A stretch of 64,000 bases of DNA from Vibrio neptunius (GTDB lineage Bacteria > Pseudomonadota > Gammaproteobacteria > Enterobacterales > Vibrionaceae). The notes under the pieces were generated by a model, which was not told where the DNA came from, did no database searches, and saw nothing but the letters and a program-made list of their open reading frames with translations. Positions 44,944-53,283 of the stretch are shown here, piece after piece (the stretch's first letter is position 1; each line of letters starts with the position of its first letter). Position numbers and translations under genes: made by a program. The DNA lies in contig CP079860.1 of NCBI GenBank assembly GCA_019339365.1, positions 1,612,001 to 1,676,000 on the forward strand, written 5' to 3'.

Positions 44944-45663
44944 ATGCGCAAATATTGCATTGTCCCACTTTATGCCATTTTACTAGGATCTGTATCAGGC
45001 TGTTCATCTATTAGTGAAGAAGAATGTTTGCTTGGGGATTGGTATCAGGTAGGCCTATCTGATGGTCAGAAAGGTAAAGATAGTCATGCTGCCGAATATA
45101 ATAAAGACTGTTCAGAGTATCAAGTGCAAGTGGATGTTAAGCTCTATAGCGAAGGTCGAAGTGAAGGGCTTAAATCATTTTGCACTTATGAAAATGGTGT
45201 ATCACTTGGTAAGTCCAACCAAAGCTATAATAATGTATGCCCTGCGGAACTTTCGCTCGAATTTTTATCGGGATATACGCCATATCACAATTTGGCAAGT
45301 GCGCAATCAGAACAACGCTCGTATGAAAGTAATATAAACCATTATGTTGCATTGCTTGATGGTCAAAGCCTCAGCGATAGTGATAGAAAAACCTATGAGG
45401 CGAACCTTAAATCTGCGAGATATAAGTTAGACCAAGCAGAATACAAGGTAAGCAAATACGAGAATGAACTCGCACTGCATAAGATTCAGGTTGAGAAGAA
45501 CAAGATAGTTGAAGAGCTTTCTAACAATGATTTGCCTAACAGCCGGAAAGATCAGTTAAATAAACGATTAAATACTCTGGATAAGCAGCAATCATTCTAT
45601 GAAAACTTATCACAAACGGAAAATACAATACGAAGCATAAAAGGAATTGCTGACTTGTTTTAG
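44944..45663 (+). CDS. DUF2799 lipoprotein with coiled coil
   Basis: A 239-residue lipoprotein. The start is placed at 44944 (MRKYCIVPLYAILLGSVSGC, lipobox VSGC). The DUF2799 region follows, with CLLGDWYQVGLSDGQKGK and YSEGRSEGLKSFC. From about residue 125 the protein is a charged helix likely to form a coiled coil (KYENELALHKIQVEKNKIVE). It should be anchored to the outer membrane facing the periplasm. Function unknown. Confidence 0.75.
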   Translation: MRKYCIVPLYAILLGSVSGCSSISEEECLLGDWYQVGLSDGQKGKDSHAAEYNKDCSEYQVQVDVKLYSEGRSEGLKSFCTYENGVSLGKSNQSYNNVCPAELSLEFLSGYTPYHNLASAQSEQRSYESNINHYVALLDGQSLSDSDRKTYEANLKSARYKLDQAEYKVSKYENELALHKIQVEKNKIVEELSNNDLPNSRKDQLNKRLNTLDKQQSFYENLSQTENTIRSIKGIADLF

Positions 45664-45671
45664 TGAGTTGG

Positions 45672-45761
45672 GCCCGCATTACAATTCAATTAAGGGCGTG
45701 CTACACCGGCGGGTTAGATTATAAACGTCGGTGTACTTGGTTTTGTTAGTTTAATGCGGGC
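45672..45761. repeat. Nested inverted repeat
   Basis: GCCCGCATTA (45672-45681) is inverted at 45752-45761, and TACACCGGCG (45702-45711) is inverted with one mismatch at 45726-45735. Together they can form a long two-part hairpin of 90 bases. It follows the DUF2799 gene. There is no T-run and no integron attC core, so its role is open. The rest of 45762-46058 shows no gene. Confidence 0.6.
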
Positions 45762-46058
45762 ACCTGTTGCTGGCATTAGATTTCATTTTTAATATTTTCG
45801 CATTATTGGTTACACTGTCACGTAAATGACCCTAAGAAATAGTTGTTTAAGGAAAACAAGTGGTCTTTTTCTTATGGCGGCTATAGGAGAAAACAGTACC
45901 TCTTGCCTACCTTCCCATTAAGATAACGGTATAAATCTGCTCAATGATGCTCATAAATATTTGGGCCTTTTTAACGGTACCACTCCCTTTTTGAGTGCAA
46001 TTCTAGCTGAAAAATGAACGAAAATCACCTTCCTTCAAAATGAAACAGCCTACTCTTT

Positions 46059-46394
46059 CTATTCTAGAATCAGTTTAAGAGACAAATAATAGTACGCCGA
46101 AACAAAGCTCAGATAACCTACTAACTCCGTCTCACTGATTAGGTGAATATAGCCATCATTGAGTTCATCATAGACACCAAGCAAGCCTGCGATTAACGTA
46201 TTAATCAACACAACATAAACAAGAATGCGGGAGACTCTTTTCTTAAAAGTACCGAGGTACATAAAGTAAAACATAATAATAGCACTAGTGATCTGGTACC
46301 AGTTCGCTGTAGCTTGTTCAATAAAGCCCATATATGAGAAACTTGTTATCACTAGAAGTAAAAAAATATTGCCTTGTTTAACATTGACTACCAC
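46059..46394 (-). CDS. Small membrane protein, possible immunity protein
   Basis: A 111-residue protein with four hydrophobic segments (GNIFLLLVITSFSYMGFI, ITSAIIMFYFMYLG, ILVYVVLINTLIAGLLGVY, LVGYLSFVSAYYYLSLKLIL). The first start is GTG at 46394, overlapping the stop of an upstream coding fragment. No clear ribosome site was seen, so translation may depend on the upstream gene. Family not recognised. The position after an orphan C-terminal fragment resembles an immunity gene after a toxin tip. Confidence 0.5.
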   Translation of the reverse strand: MVVNVKQGNIFLLLVITSFSYMGFIEQATANWYQITSAIIMFYFMYLGTFKKRVSRILVYVVLINTLIAGLLGVYDELNDGYIHLISETELVGYLSFVSAYYYLSLKLILE

Positions 46395-46548
46395 CAGTAC
46401 GCAGTAGAAAGAGAGTTTGGGTTCTTGGGTAAACGGGATAGCCCGTCAATATCTCTTAAGTAGGCTCTATAAAAATTAGTTCTTCTTGCTCCATTTGGTG
46501 GTAAGGTCTTTAATGATTCGATAGCTGCCTGAATATAATCATCATTCT
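46388..46548 (-). pseudogene. Orphan C-terminal coding fragment
   Basis: The minus strand encodes about 52 coherent residues without a start codon (a TAG stop lies just upstream): DYIQAAIESLKTLPPNGARR, then TNFYRAYLRDIDGLSRLPKN, ending STAYWW and a stop at 46388-46390. Its stop overlaps the start of the membrane gene. It looks like the end of a larger protein, perhaps a displaced toxin tip. Confidence 0.45.
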
Positions 46549-46911
46549 ATCTTGCCCCTCTTTCAATTGCTGGCACCAACGCCTTGTAATGTCGCTCAAA
46601 TTATTGCTACCCTTGCTCTACACCTTATTCATTGTTTTACTCGTCCCCCTACTTTGCTAAAAACACAGCGTAAAGTATCGGAATGCGCGATCTATATTCG
46701 GTCTAAGCTCCCTAATCCGCATCTTTCGCATAAACATTGAGCAGATGCCTGCTATTGGTGTCGGGAAAGGAATACTGTAAGAAGTCTATAGTGATATTGA
46801 ATGCAAATTATTTGCTAGTCTTCTCATTTAAAAACATTCATTTGATTGATTAAAACTGACTCATTGGATAAGATCTTGTTCTTTTCTATTCAATCAAAGG
46901 AAGTTCTTGTT
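46549..46911. other. Intergenic stretch, no supported gene
   Basis: A plus-strand frame at 46552-46740 lacks a ribosome site and shows no family pattern. It may be a remnant. The last 60 bases should hold the signals of the next gene. Confidence 0.4.
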
Positions 46912-47235
46912 TTGAAGAAATATTTTCTGCTTGTATTGTGTCTTTTCCCGTCAATCGTATTTTCATCAACAGCGTTCAAGACTTACGTTTCTGGTGAAGT
47001 TTATGACATAACTAGTACTCGAGATGGATTGTTGATTAGAGTTGACGAACGCAAAGTGCCAACAGACTGCAATGGCGTTAACCCCAGTGGTTGGATGCTA
47101 ATAAAAGAAGAGAACAAAACAATGATATCTGTTGCTCTTGCTATGAGAGCGCAGGGTAAAGGAATGGCAACAATTTATACTGATGGTGTTCAAGGAGGCT
47201 TTTGTACTGTCTCTCAATATGACCCACATAATTAA
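46912..47235 (+). CDS. Small secreted protein, unknown function
   Basis: A 107-residue protein. The TTG at 46912 is preferred because AAGGAAG lies eight bases upstream and the product then starts with a clean signal peptide (MKKYFLLVLCLFPSIVFSS). The mature domain is short and beta-rich with two Cys (DCNGVNPSGW and GFCTVSQYD) that may form a disulfide. This layout is seen in small secreted proteins of vibrios. No function can be given. Confidence 0.6.
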   Translation: MKKYFLLVLCLFPSIVFSSTAFKTYVSGEVYDITSTRDGLLIRVDERKVPTDCNGVNPSGWMLIKEENKTMISVALAMRAQGKGMATIYTDGVQGGFCTVSQYDPHN

Positions 47236-47365
47236 ATAAGTAAGGCGCTTTTATAGCATTTGAAGCGGGCTGATATACGAGACAAACTATCGTTATCAGC
47301 CCATTTTTTAGCACTTTTTCCATCTCTGTTCCTCCTTTAGTGAAATGTTTGATGTTTGTGGTTTA

Positions 47366-47533
47366 TCACCCGCTTAAGCGCTTAAATGCTTCGCTTTCTT
47401 CTATCGACACTTTGTAACGCTCATCTTGCAGTAACACACAAGCTGTCTGGAGAAGTACCTTCCTGACTTGGTGTTTTGATGGCCGTTTGGCCTTTACTTT
47501 CGGGTGTTTCTTTCGTGTCTGCTTGAACATCAT
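47366..47533 (-). CDS. Basic 55-residue protein of an unknown operon
   Basis: Starts at ATG 47533 with AGGAG seven bases upstream; the longer frame reading back to 47665 is not used. It is strongly basic at the start (FKQTRKKHPKVKAKRPSKHQ) and ends with an acidic helix (DERYKVSIEESEAFKRL). It begins 10 bases after the 185-residue gene, so the two are co-transcribed. The basic segment suggests nucleic-acid or membrane-surface binding, as inference only. Confidence 0.55.
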   Translation of the reverse strand: MMFKQTRKKHPKVKAKRPSKHQVRKVLLQTACVLLQDERYKVSIEESEAFKRLSG

Positions 47534-47543
47534 AGTGTCTCTC

Positions 47544-48101
47544 CTAATAAGCATTTTGCACAGATACGCTGAAGAACAAATCTTGCTGGCATTCAAACAG
47601 CTCGTCAAATGTGGCGTACATGGTACTGGCATCAGCATCAGTTTTATAAAAGCCAAAGGTTTCATAATGTGGAATCAAATTTTCAAATGGCTCGACAATA
47701 TGTATACCAGAATGGTTGGGATAGAGTGACATAAAGTAGACCGAGGCAATGGAAACTAAAGAGACCAATCGGTGTTGGAGTTGTTGTTCATGGACGCTGA
47801 GGGCCAACTGCTCAAGCAAAATCACATGAAACTGCTGTGTAAGATCATCATATATTCCAAGCACTGCGCCTTGAAAGTCTGCGTTATTGATCACTTTCAG
47901 TCCCATATGAAGTGTGCTTTTGGTCGAACACATCATCGAATAATAATCTAACCAATTCAAAACACTGGGTTCGTGATTGACGAGCCCTTCATAATCATGG
48001 TCGTCGAGTGCCGTCACCAAAACGCCCATTTGGGCTTTGTCCATGATTTGCTGAAGAAATGATACGGTTTCGAGTACCTCTCTGTTTATTGTTGCTTCCA
48101 T
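47544..48101 (-). CDS. Unknown protein, paralogue of the next gene upstream
   Basis: A 185-residue soluble protein with an ideal ribosome site (GAGGTGG four bases before ATG). It is clearly related to the 231-residue neighbour: YFMSLYPNHSGIHIVEPFEN here against YFLSTYPNSAGVYIVDPPKT there, and MYATFDELFECQQDLFF against MFGTFESLYERQQDVLF. The segment LIPHYETFGFYK resembles the Y-x-x-x-GF end of GNAT acetyltransferases, but the acetyl-CoA loop is not evident. Family and function unknown. Confidence 0.65.
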   Translation of the reverse strand: MEATINREVLETVSFLQQIMDKAQMGVLVTALDDHDYEGLVNHEPSVLNWLDYYSMMCSTKSTLHMGLKVINNADFQGAVLGIYDDLTQQFHVILLEQLALSVHEQQLQHRLVSLVSIASVYFMSLYPNHSGIHIVEPFENLIPHYETFGFYKTDADASTMYATFDELFECQQDLFFSVSVQNAY

Positions 48102-48270
48102 TTTTCCACCTCGCGTTGAATGCCAAGTTTAACCATAGGAGGCCTTCGTTCGCTCGACATATAAATAAGAATTATTTATTCTTTTTTCTCAAGAGCTATT
48201 AATGAACTCAGTTTATTGTTGAGCTGTTGTGTTGATTAACATCCATGGTTTGTCCACGGTGTTTGCCGTT

Positions 48271-48957
48271 TTATGATGAGTTAGCTTTGCTGAGCGGGCC
48301 AGAGGCTAAATTTGTCCTTGTTGTCGGACGTAACTTTAGTCGGTCTGTTTGCGGCGCTGGGTAGTGCTGTTTTCTAGAAACTAATAAGTCCAACTCATGG
48401 TCAAGTAGCATCTCGAACAGCACGTCTTGTTGACGTTCGTAAAGGCTCTCAAACGTACCAAACATCACTGGCGTATCCTGCTCACACCCATAGTCCAATA
48501 CTTTATATCCATAAAGACCATAATTTGATAGAAATGTTTTGGGTGGATCGACGATGTACACACCAGCACTATTTGGATACGTCGAGAGAAAATACAACGC
48601 GATATAAGTGACCATCGACATTAATCTATCGGTAATTTCTTGGGCTAAACCTTCCTTTAGCGGCTCCAGAAACAGCGGATGTAATCTCCTAATCCGACTA
48701 TCGTATACACCAATAAAAGTACCGAGCTCCGGCTGTTTTTTGAAATGGTTAATATTGATATGAAAATTTCGTTTTAAAGAACAGGAAACATGATGGCTAT
48801 TGAGCCACTTCGTCATCGAACTGTCGTCTAAAACTATTGACCGATAGCGCTGTTCATTCAGCGAAGATATTTTTAGTTCTAAATTAGTACGATTGAGCAG
48901 CTTCTGTAGAAACTGAACATCAATTGATTGCCGTTGTAGTGACGTTGCTTTATTCAT
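48271..48957 (-). CDS. Unknown protein, first gene of a three-gene module
   Basis: A 228-residue soluble protein; the start at 48957 is chosen because AGAGGG lies nine bases upstream. It shares its whole core (about residues 15-185) with the 185-residue gene downstream. It differs by an extra C-terminal tail of about 40 residues that is basic and Pro/Thr/Ser-rich. The two paralogues are 169 bases apart. Function unknown. Confidence 0.65.
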   Translation of the reverse strand: MNKATSLQRQSIDVQFLQKLLNRTNLELKISSLNEQRYRSIVLDDSSMTKWLNSHHVSCSLKRNFHININHFKKQPELGTFIGVYDSRIRRLHPLFLEPLKEGLAQEITDRLMSMVTYIALYFLSTYPNSAGVYIVDPPKTFLSNYGLYGYKVLDYGCEQDTPVMFGTFESLYERQQDVLFEMLLDHELDLLVSRKQHYPAPQTDRLKLRPTTRTNLASGPLSKANSS

Positions 48958-49127
48958 GGGGACCAACCCTCTTAGCTTTTTATGTTTTTTAATGAGTTAA
49001 GGTGAATTACTAGATTAAATATAAGTTAAAGACTTATTGAGGCTTGCACGAGAGGAGAAATTCATTAATTAAAATAAAATATTATAGATGATCAAATAAA
49101 TTATTAGGTAACAAAGATATACATAAT

Positions 49128-49145
49128 GATTATGATTATGATTAT
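49128..49145. repeat. Three GATTAT hexamers, possible Fur site
   Basis: GATTAT occurs three times in tandem in the 430-base gap between the leftward module and the rightward membrane gene. Each copy fits the NATWAT hexamer on which Fur sites are built. It lies about 170 bases upstream of the leftward start. The rest of this gap shows no gene. Confidence 0.35.
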
Positions 49146-49389
49146 TTATCTTTTACAGCGAACTTGAGGTGTGTATTTTTTGGCACACCCTGCCCCTTCA
49201 TTCGGAAGGAAGAATTGGTTTGCGTCTAATTTCTGCGATAGGGACCAGAATTTGAGAAAAAGACTCTAAAGCCTTTGAGCAGGTGAAGTGCGAGTACGAT
49301 GCTGTCTCATATTCAAGAAACGCACTGATATTCACAATCTCATCCATAAGTTTTACTACACTGCTAGTGTTAGGGTTAGGAGATATCCC

Positions 49390-49695
49390 ATGGTTGCTGC
49401 CTTAGAACTATTGATGTTGACCATTCCGTGGTTGGTGTTTTCATTGGTCAGAAGTGAGCGTCTTTCAGCAACGCTAGCCTGCGGTTTGATTCTGCCAAGC
49501 TTTGTTCTTTTTCTCACCGGCCTAGTTTCAGGTTGGTTGTGTGCCATCGGTGTGATCAATTTAAATTGGCCTGCCTCTACTATTTTTGTCGGTAATCAAT
49601 GGTGGAATCTAGCAACAGGACCGATAGTAATCATGCTTTACTTGTTTGTGATGTCGGAAGTTTGTACGCTCAAGAGACATGGTGGTCGTTATTAA
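49390..49695 (+). CDS. Small membrane protein, unknown function
   Basis: A 101-residue protein starting at ATG 49390 with AGGAG seven bases upstream; earlier in-frame starts lack a ribosome site. It has three hydrophobic helices (LELLMLTIPWLVFSLV, ACGLILPSFVLFLTGLVSGW, TGPIVIMLYLFVMSEV). A lipoprotein gene follows 83 bases downstream in the same direction. Not recognised. Confidence 0.55.
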   Translation: MVAALELLMLTIPWLVFSLVRSERLSATLACGLILPSFVLFLTGLVSGWLCAIGVINLNWPASTIFVGNQWWNLATGPIVIMLYLFVMSEVCTLKRHGGRY

Positions 49696-49778
49696 CTTTT
49701 GACTGGCTGGTGCTAGTAAAGAGTATACACCTTGTGCGACAATGCAATGTGTTTCACTCATTCTTTCCTTCTTACCCA

Positions 49779-50318
49779 ATGAGACCACTTGCTTTAACCT
49801 TATCTCTATTGACACTCTCCGGCTGTACTCTCCCTGCGAACAATCAACCGACGCCATTTCTAGAAAACACTATGTTTGAACATGTCATTGGTGGACTCAA
49901 TCCGGAAAAGAAGCAGGTAACGTTTGTGTATAGTCGAGCAGGTGAAAGAGACAGAACGGTCGTCGTCAATGTTGATGTCGAACCGATTGAAATACGTTTT
50001 AAACTCTGCGAAAACAACGGAGTTTATGTTGGATTGAGTCAAGTTGATCTAGCAAACATTTCACGTACGAAAGTGAATTGTGATTCCTGGCTCGCGATTA
50101 CTCCTTTGGTTAACGGAAAATATGCTTTATCTTACGAGCTTAACTTGTTACTGGGCTTTCGAACTATGTCCGTTGAAGGCAAGCACGTTTACGTTCCACT
50201 GAAGAAAAAGCTTGCCCAATATAAGGCTGTTTATACACCGAACTCGATTGCTCATCCTCTCAAAAGATACGCTAACGACACGATTATTGAATCAACCACC
50301 GTTGAGTTTAATTGGTAG
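49779..50318 (+). CDS. Lipoprotein, unknown function
   Basis: A 179-residue lipoprotein. The start at 49779 gives MRPLALTLSLLTLSGC, a perfect lipobox signal. The longer frame from 49599 would bury this signal and is not used. No strong ribosome site was found. The mature part is beta-rich (VTFVYSRAGERDRTVVVNVD) with two Cys in the middle. It resembles small vibrio lipoproteins but no family is recognised. Confidence 0.55.
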   Translation: MRPLALTLSLLTLSGCTLPANNQPTPFLENTMFEHVIGGLNPEKKQVTFVYSRAGERDRTVVVNVDVEPIEIRFKLCENNGVYVGLSQVDLANISRTKVNCDSWLAITPLVNGKYALSYELNLLLGFRTMSVEGKHVYVPLKKKLAQYKAVYTPNSIAHPLKRYANDTIIESTTVEFNW

Positions 50319-50873
50319 TGTTTATTTAATCAGATAAATGGCAAGGACAGAGCAGCCAACCAGTTTGATAATCCATCAAAACTGTAGCCTGCACCTTTGC
50401 CCGCATGCTGTTTATTAGGCCAATACTTACCTGATTTTTCTTTTCAAATCCACATAACATGTTACGTTGTAACTCGCATTGAACGACAATACTTGGACTG
50501 GCTCATTGTTTGAGACTCTCACCAACACATCAAGTTCAGCCACTCTCATCGCCTATTACGGCAAGTTTACGAATTGGCGCACCGATAATGGAATGGGACA
50601 GAACAATACATTATCAATTGTTACGGCATAACACCACAGAGTAATCCCCTAGCTGACAGTAAGCGCTTACAGACTAAGTTATCAAAAGTGTAATTTTATT
50701 ACACGGCGCACTGAGCAAGGGCATCTTGCAGTCAAAAGCTCTGTTGTAAGTTATTGTATTGGCTTGGTATTTAATGCTTCGGGAGTGAAGCCAGGTGCTT
50801 GGGAATAATGCAGAAAGATATTTTTTATTGAGAAATATGTGGCAACTACCTACCTATCTTTTGCCGGTGACAT
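50319..50873. other. Gap without a supported gene
   Basis: About 550 bases. A plus-strand stretch near 50495-50630 reads for some 50 codons without a start or family pattern and may be chance or a remnant. I see nothing else. Confidence 0.4.
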
Positions 50874-50907
50874 AAAAAAAAAGAGAGCAATCTCTTGCTC
50901 TCTTTTT
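50874..50907. terminator. Bidirectional terminator after the vxr operon
   Basis: GAGAGCAA-TCTC-TTGCTCTC with A-run left and T-run right. On the minus strand it ends the vxr operon after the yoaH-type gene. Confidence 0.88.
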
Positions 50908-50922
50908 ATAAAAATGAATGTT

Positions 50923-51072
50923 TTACTCTTTAGGCTCGGCCTGCTGTCTGATTTCCTCTGCGACAATTTTTATGGCTTCAGCTGTACTGACTCCCTGTGC
51001 CATCAGCTGTTGGATCTTTTCAACGGCTTTCTGTTGGTCTTGATGGGACAGAGGGGGAAAATCATCTAACAT
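50923..51072 (-). CDS. vxrE: YoaH/UPF0181 family protein (VxrE)
   Basis: A 49-residue protein: [20 protein letters not shown], then [20 protein letters not shown], the UPF0181 (YoaH) pattern. In V. cholerae a UPF0181 gene sits at the same place after vxrD, so I name it vxrE from synteny. Its AGGAG ribosome site lies inside a terminator-like hairpin directly upstream. Function of UPF0181 is unknown. Confidence 0.8.
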   Translation of the reverse strand: MLDDFPPLSHQDQQKAVEKIQQLMAQGVSTAEAIKIVAEEIRQQAEPKE

Positions 51073-51100
51073 AAAAAAGGCTCCTGTTTATTTAGGAGCC
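51073..51100 (-). terminator. Hairpin with T-run overlapping the vxrE ribosome site
   Basis: On the minus strand GGCTCCT, an 8-base loop, AGGAGCC and six T run directly into the vxrE ATG. It can terminate vxrD transcripts and also hides the vxrE ribosome site. Confidence 0.8.
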
Positions 51101-51136
51101 GACTATATTACGATTTCTTTACTATCGCCAGCGCTT

Positions 51137-52351
51137 CTAATAACTTCCTAGGAAGTTAACGTAAGCCCCCATTGAGTTTTCGTTGGTATAGCTCGCGCCG
51201 ATATCCATTTGGAATAGGTTCAATGGTGATAAGCCAATACCCGCTGTAATGGTGTCGTCCAAATTATCGTAAGCCAGGTTTCTTCGCCACCCTGCCCTCA
51301 GCTTAAGTTGACGCATGATATCGATTTCTCCACCGACTCTCACATATTGAGTGTTGTCTTTGAAGTTGGTATATCGCTCGTCTTCATTGATATCGTAATC
51401 GACACTCAGTGTGGCGTAGTCTGCAACCAAGCCAAGTCCCACGGTGTATTGTGGTTTCATCTGATAGGCGTATGAAGTCGCAGAAACTGTACGTGATTGG
51501 CTCGAGTCGATACTTGACGTCAGTGTCTGAGCAGGAAGCGTTTGTGTCATAATATCACGGGACACCAAATTCATGGCAGAGACGCCAACACGCAGAGGAC
51601 CACGGAACCAAAGAAAGCCAGCGTCCATATTGAACATGGTTTCGCCAGTGCCATTATCACGCACATCTTTAATGTCGTAGTTGTTTAGATTGGCACTGTA
51701 GACATAGGTATAAACGCGTTGAATTTTAGGTGAAACACCAAAAGAAATATGCTGACCGAGGAAAGTTTGATACTTTGCCAGGGATACGCCAACTTCAGCC
51801 ACCCCTATCGCAACCGCGTTGACTGCGCTGAGCTCTGCGTTAACAGCGGTATTTAAGTCGCTGTTACCTGTGTTTGCGCCTGAGTAAATATCAGTTTGGG
51901 CAAAGGACTCAGCGTATACTTTCCCGAATAAGTTAGCCGCAACAAAACTATTTGGTATAGCGAACGCGACAACACCGCCAATTTCGAGCTTGGCGATGTC
52001 ATTTTCCAAGCCATCAAGCGTTGTCTGTAGGCGTGCTGAATCTTCAGCAGTAATGGTTTTACTGCTAACGGCACTATTAATGATGTCTGCAGCTTGGTCT
52101 AATCCGTCGACCATCTCATGTTCATCATTGTAGGCTAAGCCAAAAGAAGGAATGAGCATGCCAACATCGTCATTGCGCCGATAAATCGCAGTGATCGCCG
52201 GGTTATAAAAAGGGGCGGTTAAGAAGTTTGCAGAAACAACCCCGACGCCACCCATTGCATCACCACGTGCTTCGACCGCATAAGTGGCTGCGTATGAACT
52301 TGAGGAAGCTAACGCAATAGACAACGATAGGATTTTTATTGAATTTTTCAT
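51137..52351 (-). CDS. vxrD: TraF-like outer-membrane protein (VxrD)
   Basis: A 404-residue secreted protein often labelled conjugal transfer protein TraF. The signal peptide ends SSSYA. The mature start ATYAVEARGDAMGGVGVV resembles the FadL/UPF0164-type beta-barrel start. The chain alternates in a beta pattern up to the aromatic end VNFLGSY. No conjugation genes are nearby; the name is historical. By position it is vxrD of the V. cholerae vxr operon. Role unknown; an envelope function is likely. Confidence 0.78.
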   Translation of the reverse strand: MKNSIKILSLSIALASSSSYAATYAVEARGDAMGGVGVVSANFLTAPFYNPAITAIYRRNDDVGMLIPSFGLAYNDEHEMVDGLDQAADIINSAVSSKTITAEDSARLQTTLDGLENDIAKLEIGGVVAFAIPNSFVAANLFGKVYAESFAQTDIYSGANTGNSDLNTAVNAELSAVNAVAIGVAEVGVSLAKYQTFLGQHISFGVSPKIQRVYTYVYSANLNNYDIKDVRDNGTGETMFNMDAGFLWFRGPLRVGVSAMNLVSRDIMTQTLPAQTLTSSIDSSQSRTVSATSYAYQMKPQYTVGLGLVADYATLSVDYDINEDERYTNFKDNTQYVRVGGEIDIMRQLKLRAGWRRNLAYDNLDDTITAGIGLSPLNLFQMDIGASYTNENSMGAYVNFLGSY

Positions 52352-52410
52352 ATCGATATAAACTTTCTATTTCCATGTGTTTACATCGACCTATTGTGTC
52401 TTAACTTTAG

Positions 52411-53283
52411 TTATTCCTCTATAGAAACGTCGTATGTTTTACTAATTATTTGGGATTGTTCAACAATTATTGGACCTTGCCATCTTTGGTGGGTCATCGA
52501 AATGGCTAAAACGTATCTACCTGGGTCAACAATGTTTGGCTCTAATGTGGTTGGATAATCAGATACGTAGGTAGCTCCCCATACTTTGTTGTATTGGCCA
52601 TCGACATAGTCATAAAGCGCCGTATCGAGTTTTGGTAATGGGCAGTGAGAATTCAACAATGCGTTTCTATCGACTCGCCATTGCTCTTTAGATTGCCAGC
52701 GAACTGTAACTTTTGCTTTGGGTTCACCAAATACAATCCAAGAGCTCCATGAGGTTTGGTCTTTTGCGGTGACGTCTAAACGATATAGCCCCATAGGGAT
52801 TTTACTATTTAGGTTGTAACGCTTAACGTAAGACTTAACCTGATTTTCTCCCTCAGTAAGTGTCACGAAGGAATTGTCAGTAGAAATGCTTTTTTGAACC
52901 CAGCGAGTGAGCGAAATATCAGTGATATCCTTGCGTGAGGCAACTTCAACCAAAGCTCGATAGGAATCTCGGCCCGGACTTTGTGTTTCGATGGCACGAA
53001 CCGTGACGCCTTTTACCCAATCAGGAAAAGGTTTTGAATCGAGCCCCTTTCCACAATCAACTTGCAGTGATTGTTGAAACAACTCATTGAGGTGTGGTGA
53101 TATCGCTTGGCTCTTATCCTGTTGCCACACTTCAACTATCGATGAAAACATCGCAGGCAAGTCATCATTGAGAAGATAACGGTGCGCTTGAGTCAGCGGC
53201 GAATTGCTCTCAAACCAAGGAGGATTGGCAGCAAAGACAGGCGTGCTCATTAGCACGCCTAAAACTAACGCTTTAACTTTCAT
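52411..53283 (-). CDS. vxrC: DUF2861 periplasmic protein (VxrC)
   Basis: A 290-residue secreted protein. The signal MKVKALVLGVLMSTPVFA is followed by ANPPWFESNSPLTQAHRYLL. The rest matches DUF2861 as found between vxrB and the TraF-like gene in vibrios. Its start codon shares its last base with the vxrB stop region, so the two are translationally coupled. Molecular function unknown. Confidence 0.82.
   Translation of the reverse strand: MKVKALVLGVLMSTPVFAANPPWFESNSPLTQAHRYLLNDDLPAMFSSIVEVWQQDKSQAISPHLNELFQQSLQVDCGKGLDSKPFPDWVKGVTVRAIETQSPGRDSYRALVEVASRKDITDISLTRWVQKSISTDNSFVTLTEGENQVKSYVKRYNLNSKIPMGLYRLDVTAKDQTSWSSWIVFGEPKAKVTVRWQSKEQWRVDRNALLNSHCPLPKLDTALYDYVDGQYNKVWGATYVSDYPTTLEPNIVDPGRYVLAISMTHQRWQGPIIVEQSQIISKTYDVSIEE

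Noticed and set aside
45672..45761. Integron attC site
   Set aside because: Arms pair well, but the RYYYAAC and GTTRRRY core boxes are missing and no repeated copies flank the nearby small genes.
41763..51000. Chromosomal superintegron
   Set aside because: Small unknown genes occur, but strands are mixed, there are no repeated recombination sites, and no integron integrase is seen.
50839..51069. 76-residue plus-strand reading frame
   Set aside because: It is the antisense shadow of the UPF0181 gene on the minus strand and crosses a terminator.
51137..52351. Conjugation gene from the TraF label
   Set aside because: No other transfer genes are near; the position in the vxr operon explains it better.
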